64,000 bases of DNA from Ophioderma brevispina (Eukaryota; Echinodermata; Ophiuroidea; Amphilepidida; Ophiodermatidae), in NCBI GenBank assembly GCA_023653785.1, contig JAMKCH010049429.1:1-64000 (forward strand), written 5' to 3'. The notes under the pieces were generated by a model. That model did not search any database. It saw only the letters and a program-made list of their open reading frames with translations, and was not told the origin of the DNA. Shown here piece after piece: positions 11,890-24,300 of the stretch (position 1 is its first letter; every line of letters begins with the position of its first letter). The position numbers and the translations under genes are program-made.

Positions 11890-12780
11890 CTCCCTGTTAT
11901 GAGTGCAGCATGCAGCTCCATTGTGTTCCAGAAAATGCCTGTACACAAGTTTCGTTGAAATGGTCAACTTGTTCAAGAATTGCGTGATATAGGATGTTCT
12001 AGTGTAGTTGTGCGTAGAAGTTTAGCATCTAATAAATAGCGTCAACTCACGGCTGGAATCAAAGATGTGTGGCTTATCGTGGAACTGTGAGAAAAAAGTG
12101 ACCCATTGCTGTATCAACCATGACTAGAGCCCGATACTTTGAAGGAGAAGTCTCCGCACTCTGCATAACAATCCTGTGTATGACTTAATTCTTGACACAG
12201 TGATTGGTGTTTCGTATCCTGCGGACCCAAATCCAAGTTGGATATAGTTTTCTCAAGGCTCCCAACCGAAGTGACAAGCGCTATGGAACTAGAAGTTTAA
12301 AGTTGGCAAAGGAGAAGGAGTTGAAGGAACTTAGGTTACCTAAGAGGCCTAAAGAAATTGTACCGCTGAAGTTCCTTCGTTCATACACAGAAGATGACGC
12401 TACTTGCCTTGACAAATTCAAGAGCGTTGGCCTATTCTCTTGTGACTAAAGTGACTTTTTCGTAATGGTGGCAAGGTCTTATTTTCTACATACAGAAGAG
12501 TATACCGTGAATTTCAATCTACACTGTTTAACTTTGGGAAGTTCTTTAATAGAAGGTTATACATGTGTTCACAACATAACCGCACCCAGGATGAGTTGCC
12601 AACGAATCCTAACTTGGAGGACATCAGGGATATACAGAGGACATCAACAAGTGTTTTCAAACACTTTCTTTGGCCAGGTGTAACTACTGACTATGACAAG
12701 ATAACTGATGATGCATATCTTTGTTGTGTGAAGGTTGATTTATTAGGGAAATTCACCTTACCCTCGTCTACCTGAGCCAT
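11890..12780 (+). pseudogene. Ty3/Gypsy-like pol remnant: protease plus integrase zinc finger
   Basis: In the frame from 11971 the translation reads VQELRDIGCSSVVVRRSLAS, matching the aspartic protease active-site region of Gypsy-like retroelements; the catalytic triad is normally DTG or DSG and here is DIG, with stop codons following. At 12170 the frame gives NPVYDLILDTVIGVSYPADP, the motif that ends this protease region. At 12650-12684 VFKHFLWPGVT matches the start of the H2C2 zinc-binding domain of integrase, but only about 200 codons downstream. Reverse transcriptase and RNase H, which should lie between, are missing. No LTRs were identified. This is an internally deleted dead copy. Confidence 0.75.
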
Positions 12781-12803
12781 TTTTTGTAATAAAACTAACT
12801 CCC

Positions 12804-13545
12804 GAAGGGTGTGGGGGGTTACCACCACCCCTGTGATTTTCGTTACTGAACACCCGATTCCTGTAAAATTTGGTACCAAAGGATAGTTAGAGTTTCTTCT
12901 TCTCTTTCCATGGTATCAAATAAGTTACAAACATCCCCATTATGACGTCACCATGACGTCATATGTTGAGGAAGATATGAAAATACTAGATAAAGGGTGG
13001 AAATTGATATTTCGCAATTTTAGCGTACTCAAACACCCTATCTAGCTCTAAAAAGGATTCTCTTTAATATAAAACTAGTCATTCCATCAAGTAAGTCAAA
13101 AACCGCATGACCATCTGATTTTCTAACCTTTTTGGCGAAAAATTGAATTTTTCACTGCTTGTGTGTGTCTATGGAAAGGCATTTTGCTGAATTCGAACTT
13201 ATGACGTCATTGTGATGTAGTGCTAGGCTGTTGATACTCATTTTGGTATCAGGAAGAGGAGGACCATAGCTATCTATGGTACCAAAATCAAGTGTATGTA
13301 ATGTTCCTGTGTTGTGTTAGGCTGTTGTACTTCTCTTCCGGAGGGGGGGTGGTTAACACCACCCCTTTCGATCACTTTGGGACACCCTGTATCTTACCTA
13401 TACCCCTATACCCCGGTGGATTAAAAGGAGCGGAACTTTTCAATTGACATTACAGTCAATAATTTGGCACCAAAAAAGGGGGTTTTTAGCAAGCCGGGAC
13501 AAAACCTGAAGGGGGGGGTGGTAACCACCCCCCCTTCGTAAATAA
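12804..13545. repeat. Three GGGGTGGTTACCACCCC palindromes
   Basis: Strong G/C palindromes sit at about 12804-12835, 13338-13370 and 13507-13538, each with GAAGGG or GGAGGG leading into GGTGG, a TTA core, then CCACC and C runs. The surroundings are AT-rich. Between the first two lie TGACGTCA elements at about 12943, 12954 and 13202. The three palindromes may mark ends of nested copies of one element, but consistent flanking repeats were not seen. Confidence 0.55.
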
Positions 13546-13639
13546 AAAAAAAAAAACAAGCAGGTTAATGCAGTATCTTTGTCCTAGATTAGTTTTTCGG
13601 AGGTCTCTGGGCTTTGGACCCAACTTGTGGGGGGGGGTT

Positions 13640-13965
13640 AAACCCTTGTTTTTGGGGGGGTGCGCGCTCAACCATTCCACTTCCCTCAAGCATATTGCTT
13701 GTAGCTCCATCTGTCTGAATGCCTTTTGAAGCTTCTTCTGACCAGATGCATATCTTGCTTCTGAGTGCAATTTGGCTGCTCTATCGGTTATAGCCTTGCT
13801 CTTTCGGACTGCCCAAGGATGCCAGGCAATTTGTTGACTGATGTATTGCAGAGGTTCTTCCTACTTCTATTGGTAATTTGTATGTAGACCATCCTCTTTT
13901 TTCACAGTCAGCCACTAGTTCTTGGTATTTGCACTTCTTTCTTGCATAGGCCTATGCATTGGATA
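13640..13965 (-). pseudogene. LINE pol C-terminal fragment
   Basis: Reading the minus strand from about 13950, the frame gives KYQELVADCEKRGWST followed by a KLPIEVG block. This matches the conserved region after the reverse transcriptase in a group of invertebrate LINE polyproteins (family pattern: K-Y-EL-DC-RGW followed by PVEVGCRGF). The frame then shifts, and HSEARYASGQKKLQKAFR follows in another frame. Short, shifted and without flanking domains, it is an old fragment. Confidence 0.6.
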
Positions 13966-13969
13966 GGTT

Positions 13970-15455
13970 CTCCTCATAGGGACCGGCAGCTCCAATGATG
14001 ACCACTGCCTTTGTTATAGAAAGATGGTGAATCTGGTCTCTTAGAACATTTTTACATACATGCAATTTTTTTACGCATTGCATTTTTTTTCACTCTGGTT
14101 TTGAAATTTATTACCAAGTGCACAGGCCGTTTAGACGGTGGCATTGTGGGCCTTTTCTCATATGATGGTAAGAAAAAAGGTCATGGCATTACGGGTTGGT
14201 ATAAATTTCAACCAGTTTCAAGAGAGGAGAGAAGAATGCTAACATAGATAATTCCTGATTTCAATTATCATCCTGTTCACGCATAGGGTTAATTACTGGA
14301 CAATCATTCTTAACAAATGGGCATTTAATTAATGTAAGTTTACACGTGCCATTTGACTGGTCCATTATGGCCAAAAGAACCCAACACATTACACTGAGAA
14401 TTACTTTTAAAGCACGACAATACGTATTTGTTAAATAAAACAGAGTAGGTCAAGGAGGGTATTATAGGATGCAGACAAGTATTTTTTTTCGGCTTTTTAC
14501 ATAATTCAGCAAAGTTTTCCTTGCCATTTTTTTTTACACTGCCTAGCCATGATTGTTTTCAGTTGGCCGCTTGAACTTGAGTCTGTCCCTTTTAAGTGCA
14601 GTGACTCACTCCAGTTTGCCCTTTTTTTTTCTTTCCTGTGGACCTACCATTGGTCCAAATTGTAATTGATCTCCCTTTGGGAACAATCAATCTATAGGAA
14701 AATAGAACTTGTTCTAAATGTATGCACGAAATGCAGGGGCATAATACCATTCATATCCAGTTTAGACGTGCATTTTTTCCGTGCATTACTCTCATGAGGA
14801 TCTCTTGGCAGAAGTGCATGCACGAAAATGCACCGTGTTAAACTGGGCTCTTAGATGTCTCAGTGATTTCTGGAGGGACCACTATTTGTTTTTCGTTCCT
14901 CATCAATCAGGAATATCCAGTAATTGGCCTTCTCAAAGTTAGTTGGCTCTGTCTTAGGCACTGGTAGGACTGGATTTCGATGGGTTACCATCAGCTGTGA
15001 GAAGGCTATGTAGAAGATGGGAGTTTAGATTCTCAGTGCTATGGTTTATTTTTCTGATTTGCCTCTGCGACGTACGGTTCAGTTGTATCTTTCGCTTTGT
15101 AATGGGTAGCTACAACCATTGGGGATGTGGACAGTGGTACAATGACCATGATGACAATAATTGGCAGAGTCCCGATTTGTCTTGCCCCAGAGCTTCAGAT
15201 TGGCAGGGATGGAAAGTTGATCATGAAGGCGTTGATGTGGTAGAACATCTTCTGGCGTCCAACATACAAACAATAGTTTGGTGTCGACCTGCATGACAAA
15301 CTCCCATCTCAAAACCACTGCCCTGTTTCACACACAACCGTAAGGTAGATCAATAACATTCGTTCCTCAATCTAAACTTTTATTAGTCCGTTGAGGCATT
15401 TCCTTGTTCTTGATGACTCATGCTCTTGATCAGCTTTTTGGTTCTTTTTGTACCC
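13970..15455. other. No recognised gene
   Basis: Overlapping short frames on both strands at 14997-15318 show no known motif. The minus strand at 14870-14990 gives a repeat-like stretch, possibly more of the same LINE. Otherwise AT-rich. Confidence 0.35.
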
Positions 15456-15457
15456 AC

Positions 15458-15605
15458 CCGGTGTGAAAGTATTCATAGTCAGGCAGGTATCATAAGTCCG
15501 GGCTCCATAGACACAACGGAGAAAGCTTTAAACAATGTTTGCGTGAAGAGTAAACTGAATCGATTGCCCCTATTTTCAACATTGTTCCCAGGACTGTGTT
15601 AGCCC
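15458..15605 (-). mobile_element. CCGGACTATGG MITE, degraded copy
   Basis: Begins CCGGTGTGAAAG as in the complete inverted copy at 51354, and shares AGTCCGGGCTCCATAGAC, AGAGTAAACTGAATCGATTG and CATTGTTCCCAGGAC in the same order. The distal end is lost in unrelated sequence. Confidence 0.7.
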
Positions 15606-15609
15606 GAGG

Positions 15610-17185
15610 TCTGTATCTCCTGCCACACCGGCTCATATCCAAAATCCGTCTGACAATCTAGCCACTTCATTTAGAATTAGATGCCTTACGCGTTCTTTCT
15701 GTTCTAATTCTTTAATACCATTCCATCCTTGCTTCGTCTTTTAACTTCCCATGCATTTTTCTGTATAAAGATGTTTCTGTGGGTACTTCCATCTATAGAG
15801 TACTTGTTTAGATGGTAACTTCGTTTTACTTTTTTTTGCATACATTTGACTGGATGTGTTTAGCCTTTTTTCATTTGCATGCCATAATGTTTCCTGCTCC
15901 TGTGCGGTGGTGGTGCAATCTCTTATACCTGTCCATTTCTTTCTATCAGGTATTTAGGTGCAAGTAGGATGGTTGAATAGATCGGCGCATTCTGAGATCT
16001 TACGTGTCAAATTCATCACCGAAAATACTACTTCCCGAATTTTCTCCTTCCGCGTTTTGCGACTCATATTACGATATATTATACTACTCATCACGAGAGT
16101 CACAACACCCAAGAACGTTTTTGAGCTGAAATTGATTGACCGTAAGTTGTCTCTTTTGGGACATTTCTTGAAAGACTCTACAACCCTATACCCACGTTAG
16201 TACTGGTGTGGTTTTAAAGATGGCGTCACCAATGACGGCCTATTGATAGACCGGACACGGACAATACTAGACTGAGTGATGTATCCCCTGTGGGTGAGAT
16301 TAGATTTTCAAACATTCACCGTTCCACACAGCTAAAACGCAGTGTGAAATAGCCACCCCGTCTATTGTGTTTGATGTAAACGCTAATTCTTTCGACCATG
16401 GGATCACCGTATCGAACCCAAAGATATCTCTGTGTGTTCAATCCATGTCACCAAACGCCATATTGGAATTTATCACCTAGCCTCGACGCCAGCTAAAGGG
16501 CATTCACTGTCTGTCCATTCTGTGACAATCAAAGGTAAAACCTTTAACTCTGATTGTTCAAAGTGACACGATTCAACACAGATACTACAGATGCGCACAC
16601 AACTAGATGAGTATAACTCAGTAATACATGGTATACCACACATGTAACAGATTAAACATAGAAATTGGGGTCAAAACGTTTGCCAAGATGGAGAGCCGTG
16701 TATTTAGACATAATCCCCAGATAAGGTACTAATAATCAATTCCACCACCATCCATGTCTCATACAGGACCCAGCATGTTCTGTTATGTTAGTGAGATCAC
16801 AGAACATAAGCCCAAGATACTCAACTATTAACATTCCCTGTCCCTTACAACCCTGCATCCCTCATTGAAATTGAGTGACATTGTCCTATACGGGACAGCC
16901 TGATATATTTTGTAAATACTTTTCCATAGCTGTGATCACAAAATAACAGAATGTTCAATTCAAGCCAACAAAGAATGCTATCTTGGGCGAAGCTGGTCCA
17001 CTGAATTTACCTTGTCCTCATGAGGACAAAGGACCCAAGTGTTATAACTAACTGTGGACCTGTTTGTCCCACCGTAGCATGATTGCCCTACCGATACTGA
17101 TAGCTTTGATTGACCTGAACTTTCAACTTCAAGTGTGCCAAACCAGAGTGTGATAAAGGATTCCATGAGCATGTAATGGTGAACA
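15610..17185. other. No recognised gene
   Basis: A plus frame at 15958-16200 (80 codons) and minus frames near 17000-17190 are unrecognised. The sequence is unique and AT-rich. Confidence 0.4.
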
Positions 17186-17189
17186 ATCA

Positions 17190-20100
17190 ATGCCTTGGAA
17201 TCCGGTTCTCGCTCAGGAGTTTTTTATAGAAACCCATTGCCTGAATCCAGACGCAACAAGTCACCAGAGCGTTGTGGAAAAAGGTACACTCCGGTTCTCT
17301 CAAAATAAACCTGAAGATCACCGGGTGCGCAAGAAAATCAAGAAAAAGTTCAAACTGAAGTTTGGCACAAAAAGCCAACGGCAACATATAAAAAAAGCAA
17401 AGACAACAGCAAAAAACAAAGATTCTTTACAAAACATTACTGAACCCTTCCCCGGAGGAAAGAAAAACAAACCCATCTTAATTTTGAACCCGCAAAGACA
17501 TCATCAAAGCGGAAGGTAACATCTCCTATTAGCAATTAACACCCTGACAAACGCGAGAAAAAAGACTCTGATGTAGAGAAAGCATCTACATTACCAACCC
17601 AATCATGGTCAACGTCCAAAAATGTTGGCAGAAATTTCTAAGTATGATATCACAAAAAATGAGTGTATTGAACCATGTTTATTACCTGAATTTATTCAGT
17701 TTAAAGCATTTGTCTTTGTATGTGGATGTGTTAATGATTATTTATCATGTAACTGAATTATAATTTATTACACTTAATGGCAGGCCTACGTAATAAGAAA
17801 AAAAAACGTATAAAGGTCTAATTCACTTGTTTAAAACGTCAAGAAACTCTCCATGTTATTTTCCCCACGAATCTATTCAACTAAATGCGATGAAATAGAA
17901 AGTGGAACGGGATGGGGTGGTACATTTTTTTCTAATCATGGCACGAACCACAGTCGTGGTATTCTCTTGGTATTAAAAATAATGTTGAGTAAAATGTGAG
18001 AAAGTGTATGATGGAAATCCAAGGTAGATTTATTATGTGGTTTAAATGGAAATCAATGGATAACTGTTTCTATTTATGGAATGTTTATGCACCCTAATCG
18101 AGAATTGAAAGTGATCGTAAAACATTTTTGACAAAAATTAGGATGTTATTCGTGATAATAGCAGTGATGGGCGTGTTATATAATGGTGGTGTCATTTAAT
18201 TACTGTTATTAAATCCTATTGCTTGAAAATGGTGGTGGTAAAAGTACATAACCAACAGTGCCAAAATATCATAAGAATTTTCGTTTGGAAAACGAAATTG
18301 TTGATATTTGGCGAGTTAAGCATGATTATGAGAAAAGGTTTTATACTGGAAACAAAATAATCCCCCAATGGTAGTCACTTGACTTTGGTTTATCCCAGTC
18401 CTAGGGATTCCAATAACTAAATCTGTGTGAAATTTTAACGTTCAAAAAGTGCCATCTGCAAGTTCACATGTGTCTCCTTTGATACAGCCAACAAGGGGTT
18501 AAAGGTTATTGGAAACAATAACAATGAATGGTTGAATAATGATGAGTTCTCTGAGGTTTATTTAAATACTGGATGATTGTGTCAAAAATACTGAAACCAC
18601 TTTTCCTGTGCTGATTTTGGTTCCATGTGCAAGAACAAAATACGTACTTTTTTGTATTGAGTTTGCAACGATAACGAACGAAATAGTAATCTGAAGAGAA
18701 ACAAAATAAAAATTTCCCGATATTGAGAAGAAATTACAAGAGGTTATGTCAACATCCCAAAAAACCCAATGATGAGAATCTCAAACGTGTGTAAACAATT
18801 GAAAATGAATTATGAGGTTTAGGGAACAGATATGAAAAGGTCTCCAGATAGATCCAAGACCAAATGGGTTGAACGAGGTGAAAAAAGACGAAGTACATTT
18901 TCTGAATCTTGAGAGTTAATAATTATCGTAAAGAGTAACGTTCTGATGACAATAATGTGTTGTGAACCGATCAAGTAAATACTTGAAGAGAAATCAATTA
19001 TTTTCTTCTCTCGATAAGAGGTAAGAATAACACCTCTTTCATGTGGATTTAGATAGTTCTTCAATGATTGTCAAGATTCCCAAACTTAGTGATATGAAAG
19101 GATGGCCAGTAATGGGAAAAACATCCCAAGAGTGTTTGATGCGTAAATGGGATGGCCGCGAACCAAAAGTCCGGGCAGTTTGGATGGTATCAGCTGATTT
19201 CTCCCGTAAAATACGGCCTAAAGATAGGTCAGTTTGTATTGATGCTTCAATGAATCTATAGCAGGGAGAACTAACTCTGTTAAAATCGTGGCATCATTTC
19301 AATTCTTCACAAAGGTTAAAGGGCTATCCCGCGATAACCTCGATAACTGGCGCCCAATCACACTACTAAATATTGATTATAAGATTGTTAACCCAAAAAG
19401 CGCTTGCTAGCGATTACAAAAAGTGTTGAATGTTTGATCAACAAAGATCAGAATGACTTTGTAAAAGGTCGTAACATTCATAACAATATTCGTTTAATTG
19501 AAAGAGTTCGAGATATTGTAGATAAAAATAATATCCTGGTATTATGTTATGGTGATTACAAAAAAGCGTCGTAAATTGATCGCACTTTATCTTGTATGCT
19601 CTAAAGAAATTTAATTTTGATGAGTCCTTCATCAAATGGATATCTGTTATCTTCACCAAAATAAACTAATGCCATCAGTAATAATGGTCATATCGCAGAA
19701 TTAATTCATGTTGAAAGCGCGTAATACAATGATGCCAATTGCATCGTTATTGTTTGATTATCAGTGTGGAGCTTACTATCTGTGTAAAATTCGTCAATCC
19801 ACAATTATGAAAGGTATAAAAATTACCAATTGCTAACTATAAAGAAAAGAAGTCCAGAATCTCGACATTTGCTGATGATACCACAATTTTTGTTAATCGA
19901 AAGAATCTCTTCAAAATGCTCTGATTATCCCTATCAGTTTGCCAAGTTATCTGGTTTTGTATAAACAATATGAAGAGTGATGCAATTTGCGATAGGTTCT
20001 TTTAAAGATAATAATTATAAGGTTGGTAATGTCAACTGGAAACTCTCTCCTGATAATACCATTAAAATTTTTTGGGATTATTTTAGTCCCAATATCCCTC

Positions 20101-22026
20101 TCGAAGAAATGAATTGTCATTGGGACGAAAAGATGAAGAAAATGAGAGTTCCATTCGGGCTTGGAAATGCGTGGATGTCCAAGATGGTCGCAATTTAAAT
20201 TGTTAAAACTCTTTTAGCATCTCAACTTACCTACATTGCTACGGCTATTACTATCCCAGACGAAGTAGTGAGAAAAATCAATGTCAGTTATAATTTGTCG
20301 GAACAGGGGCGAAGCCAGTAAAGCGCAACACCAATATTGCCAATTTTGATATGGGAGGTAACAAAATGTTCCACCTGAATTCCTTTCTAACTCACTCAGA
20401 GTCTTGGATAAAAAAGCTGCAATGACGAAGTTGCGTTGGAAAAAATATGCTTTGTATTAATATGTAAAAACCCTGAGTTTGAAACATGACTTATTCAACT
20501 GCAACTGTTCAATTTAAACAAATGAATTTGGAGTGTGCTTGTATCATGATAAATTGCCATTATTTTATTATCCATGATAAAAACGTGGTTCAGTGTTAAA
20601 CCTGTTGTTAAAAAACATAATATTACCAATCCTGGCGCAGAAATTTCATTTGGAATAAAAAAGCATAACAATAAAAAAACACTTTTATTGCGGCCTGGAT
20701 CACAGGAAGGCTTTGTAAGGGTTTGTGATTTATTTGACAATCACGGTCACATCTTGTCGCCATATTCAACTGCAAACTGCTTCAATTAAAACAAGGAATG
20801 TTGAGTGTGACTGTATCATTGATAAATTGCCGTTATTTTGTATTCTTCCATGATAAAAACGTGGTTCAGTGTTAAACCTGTTGTTAAAAAAACATAATAT
20901 GACCAATCCTGGCGCAGAATCATTGGAATAACAACGCCATACAGCTCAATAATAAACCACTTTTTATGCGTGCGATGGATCCAGAAGTTTGTTAAGGGTT
21001 TGTGATTTATTTGACAATCACGGTAACATCTTGTCTGTCCAAGCATCAAAGCATGATGCCAATAACGGCAGCGTTGTTATTGACTTCACTTGATTGTTCG
21101 AAATGCCCTGCCTTTGAACTGGAAAAACAAATTATGTTGTTACGGACTTACTCTGAATCTGGTTCAATGAGGTGGGTATTGATAAGGTAGTGTAAAAATG
21201 TTTAAGAATGTCATGATTGAAATCATTGTATATAAGCCAAAGTGCCATAAAGTCTGGGAATAGGATTCCCAATTATGATTTCAATTGGGCTCATATGGAG
21301 TAAACCCCTTAATGTACCAAGAAATGCTCATCAAACTTACTGGAAGATTCTATCATAAATTCTAAAAAAATCCAACCAAAAAGTTACTGTTATATAAAAT
21401 GGGTAAAAGAAGAGTATAATACTTGTGATAAAGGTCAAGTTATTGATTTTACTGATCATTTTTCTATCTGTGATAAAATGAGTCATATTTGGAAAAAGGG
21501 TTTAATTTCTGTTGTTTCAATCTAAGTTGAAAAAAATGTTTCTCTTAATGTTATGATTGTCTTATTTGGCGGTCTGATATAACAAAGGAATGAATAATGC
21601 TTTTATTCATCACATTATTGCATTTGCAAAACTTTGTATAGGAAAATTGAGATATGGGAACCACCCAATCTTCTTTTCTCGTTGAAAATGAATAAGCTTT
21701 CGTCATATGATTACTAAAGTCGCTCTGTGTTGTCTTCAATTATTCATCATAGAGATGTAAACTGGAACTTTCTTATGCACAATTGCCTTGTATCTGTACC
21801 CTTGAGTTAATTGTATTATTGAATTCAGTACTGTTTGTACTTTACATGTTTTTTTAAATTCAGTAATGTATATTTCGATGTATATTTTATGTATATTTTG
21901 TAAATTCTATGATCTTTTACTCCCATAATTATTCTACAATATGTATATATTATAATTTGCTGTTTATTTATGTGTTGTTTTAAGTTATAAGAAATAAAGG
22001 CGTATGCCTAATAAAAGAAAAAAAAT
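17190..22026 (+). mobile_element. L1-like LINE, near full length, inactivated
   Basis: A lysine-rich 109-codon frame at 17190-17519 may be the end of ORF1. ORF2 pieces follow in order but broken by stops and shifts. The endonuclease shows GWGGTFFSNHGTNHSRG near 17915-17965 and ENEIVDIWRVKHDYEKRF near 18294-18345. The reverse transcriptase shows NWRPITLLNIDYKIV near 19345, KKFNFDESFIKWISVIFT near 19600 and the catalytic FADDTTIFVN near 19868. The region after it shows NVNWKLSPDNTIKIF near 20030 and TYIATAITIPDEVVRKIN near 20230. The C-terminal region shows VRVCDLFDNHGHILS near 20718. The tail ends in AATAAAGGCGTATG and an A-rich run at 22026. The 5' boundary is uncertain, and I saw no target-site duplication. 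Stops in every domain make it inactive. Confidence 0.9.
20574..21060 (+). repeat. Tandem duplication inside the LINE
   Basis: About 275 bases around 20574-20789 recur at about 20840-21050: both carry AAAACGTGGTTCAGTG, AACCTGTTGTTAAAAAA, CCAATCCTGGCGCAGAA and GGGTTTGTGATTTATTTGAC. The second copy has several deletions and shifts. The duplication repeats part of the ORF2 C-terminal domain. Confidence 0.8.
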
Positions 22027-22105
22027 TAGTTTCACGCTTTATTCCGTTGTCGTCTATGGAGCCCGGACTATGGCTCCGGGCGAACCATATCTCCTTTTAC
22101 ACCCG
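22027..22105 (+). mobile_element. CCGGACTATGG MITE, half copy abutting LINE tail
   Basis: Directly after the LINE A-rich tail the sequence TTAGTTTCACGCTTTATTCC, then GGAGCCCGGACTATGG and TCTCCTTTTACACCCG, matches the distal half of the complete element at 3114-3291. The other half is not next to the LINE 5' end as far as I can see. Confidence 0.75.
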
Positions 22106-22164
22106 ATTGAATCTGTTCGTAATATTATGGTGTCTCCCGGCCCTCAATCACAAAAAAATATCTC

Positions 22165-22790
22165 TTAATTCCTCAACAAACTCAAATTGACAAAGTTATT
22201 CACATTTATAAAGTAGACGATCATCACAAAACTGCCAGTCAGCGACTAGGATTGCTCCGTCGAGCTGCACCCTAGCTTGAGACAACTGATAGGGCAATTA
22301 TATATAAATCCATGGTTCGATCCAACATGGAATATGCAAGCTCAGCATGGTGTGAGGCAACACCCACTTCACTATCCAAACTAGAGACGTGCCATTTCCA
22401 TCATTGGTATCCCCGAGAGTGAGCTCACCACTCATCACATCCAACCACTTGGTCATCGCAGGGCATTTGGAATGGTTACTCTTTTCCACCCCATGTTTTA
22501 TGGACAAGCACCAGACACCTGAGCTGCTTTCAGTTGATCCTCGCCTTAGGCGCTCAGTCAGGTATCATGACCTTGCTGTGAAAGTCCCAAAGTCCAAATT
22601 GGCCTCCCACAGAAGATCATTTCTCCCATTCTCTGTAGGCTTATGGAATGTCCTTCCTGCTCATGTAGCATCAAACCAGGACTTGCAAAGTTTCAAAAGG
22701 GAGGTTAATCGCTATCTTGGCGCCAATCCGTCAGCGTTACTAATTAGAAAACTGCTGTTAATGCTTAGATTTGCCTTGACATAAATATAA
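22165..22790 (+). pseudogene. CR1/Jockey-like LINE 3' coding fragment
   Basis: The open frame 22389-22784 contains VDPRLRRSVRYHDLAVKVPK and RRSFLPFSVGLWNVLPAHV, then SFKREVNRYL, the usual end of CR1/Jockey/RTE-type ORF2 proteins. Upstream, shifted frames give LLRRAAP, IYKSMVRSNMEYASSAW and LGHRRAFGM, in the expected order before it. It represents the thumb-to-C-terminus region of a reverse transcriptase that is truncated at its 5' side. The frame closes at 22784, and a different LINE fragment follows. Confidence 0.85.
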
Positions 22791-22794
22791 CAAA

Positions 22795-23195
22795 AGTCTC
22801 CAATTACAGGCTCCTCTCTGTTCTCCCTGTATTCTCCAAAACCTTGGAACGTATTATTCACGAAAGATTACATGCACTGTTGAAAATGTCCATTAGAAAA
22901 CGCCGTTTTAACTGGCACCTGGGATGGGACTCACAACAGTTAAAACGACTTTTTTACAGTAATTTACACGTCTCGAGCCCGGCTTACAGTTCAGTGAAAC
23001 GACATTTTCAAGAACATTTTTAACAGTGTGGATGTAGTTCTCAATGAAATTTATTTCGCAAATTTCAGTTAAGCGTATAATAACATTTTGAACGATCTTG
23101 ACCACAATAATCATACTATTGTAGTTTTCCTGGAGCTCTCGAAGGCGTTTGATAAAGTTAACCATAATATCAAGATTCAATTTATTTAGCATAAC
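22795..23195 (+). pseudogene. LINE reverse transcriptase fragment split by a MITE
   Basis: At 22800-22872 the plus frame reads VSNYRLLSVLPVFSKTLERI, reverse transcriptase motif 1 of CR1/Jockey-type elements. At about 23130-23175 it reads FLELSKAFDKVNHNI, the catalytic motif A region (first aspartate normally in LDLSKAFD; here LELSKAFD, so that position is changed). The two halves are separated by the 154 bp element at 22875-23028. Because motif 1 lies downstream of the previous C-terminal fragment, these are two different insertions lying side by side. Confidence 0.8.
22875..23028. mobile_element. Short CACTGTTAAAAAT MITE
   Basis: A 154 bp element starts CACTGTTGAAAAT and ends ATTTTTAACAGTG, sharing both termini and the internal ACTGGCACCTGGGA and GACTCAC blocks with the 956 bp element at 36075-37030. 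It interrupts a LINE reverse transcriptase between motif 1 and motif A. A clear target duplication is not seen. Confidence 0.75.
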
Positions 23196-23199
23196 ATAT

Positions 23200-23880
23200 C
23201 GTACTAGAAAGAAATGTATAATACAGTATTATAATATACATCAAGTATCAATTTGTAACTGTAGGTAGGATATATTCTAGGACCGTACTGGACAACCCGA
23301 TAGGCTTATATTATTGCTGCCCTGTAATCCATACAAGTAAGAAATACTCAATATTACAAAAATTGACCAAATAAGGGATGATTGTAAATGCTCTATTCAA
23401 TGATGACCCAAATAAGGGATGTATATAAAATTTACATAGTAACTAAACATAACAAAAACAAAAACAAAACAAACGCAATATATCTAAGCTACAGAAACAA
23501 CTTAACGTTGATACATATACTGGAATTGTAACCGGAAGGACGACGTCAACGTGTCTTGCTGAGGTATGTAACTATTGCATTGAGGAGCAGAGGAGAAATA
23601 AGTGAAGAATAAGTGAGGAGTAGAGATAATATAGACTAATAAAGCTAGGAGAGAAGACATGGGATTATTAAGAATTGCACTGGTTGATGAAATATTTCTT
23701 CGTGTTGAGCTTTAAAAGTTATTTTTGGGGGGGGGTTTGTAATTGGTTGAATATATTCTGGGAAACATTCCAAAGTTTTTTGCGCCTTGATACTGAAGAA
23801 GTGCCTTCAAAGGAGATGTTTGGAGGGGAAGATAGGTGTGTCGCTTGTCCTTGTTTTATATATGTGGATTGTTCTGTTTG
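23200..23880. other. No recognised gene
   Basis: AT-rich unique sequence. A repeated CAAATAAGGGATG phrase at about 23366 and 23408 and a G run near 23730 are the only notable points. Confidence 0.4.
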
Positions 23881-23959
23881 TGTAAAGTAATTGCTGAAGT
23901 TCGGATGTAAATGATTGTTGTTATAGTCAAACATGAAGAGTCGCTGTTTGAAAGTTGGT

Positions 23960-24300
23960 GATGAGTTGCTCTAATTTAAGTGTTTTCTGAAATAATGGCA
24001 AAGTGTAAGTTCTAGGGTTAGTTTGTGATAGTGCGAATGGCCCATTTTCTGTGTGGGTTTAGTTTGGTGAGTCGTGAATGGATAGTTGGAGGGCCGATGA
24101 GTTAAGGTAGCTAAGGTGGAGACTGTGTTTTTGTTGGAGCAATTCTGCTAGGATGTATAATTTTTCTGTTGGGGTATTTGTGGAGGCATCCTGTGATAAG
24201 CCGGCGGAGACATTAACGCTGATCAAGCTTCTGGCATGGGTTGATCTTCCATACAGGGCAAGCATACTCTGGCCACATTAGTAGCACAGGGCAATGCCAA
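23960..24300 (-). pseudogene. LINE reverse transcriptase remnant (copy A)
   Basis: The same remnant as at 25787-26179 but with more frameshifts; the minus strand gives TEKLYILAELLQQKHSLHL and HLSYLNSSALQLSIHDS, parallel to the copy B peptide. Confidence 0.7.

Noticed and set aside
17040..17200. Other half of the MITE cut by the LINE at 22026
   Set aside because: Only the ten bases GGTGAACAAT match near 17176, too short to show that the LINE inserted into that MITE.
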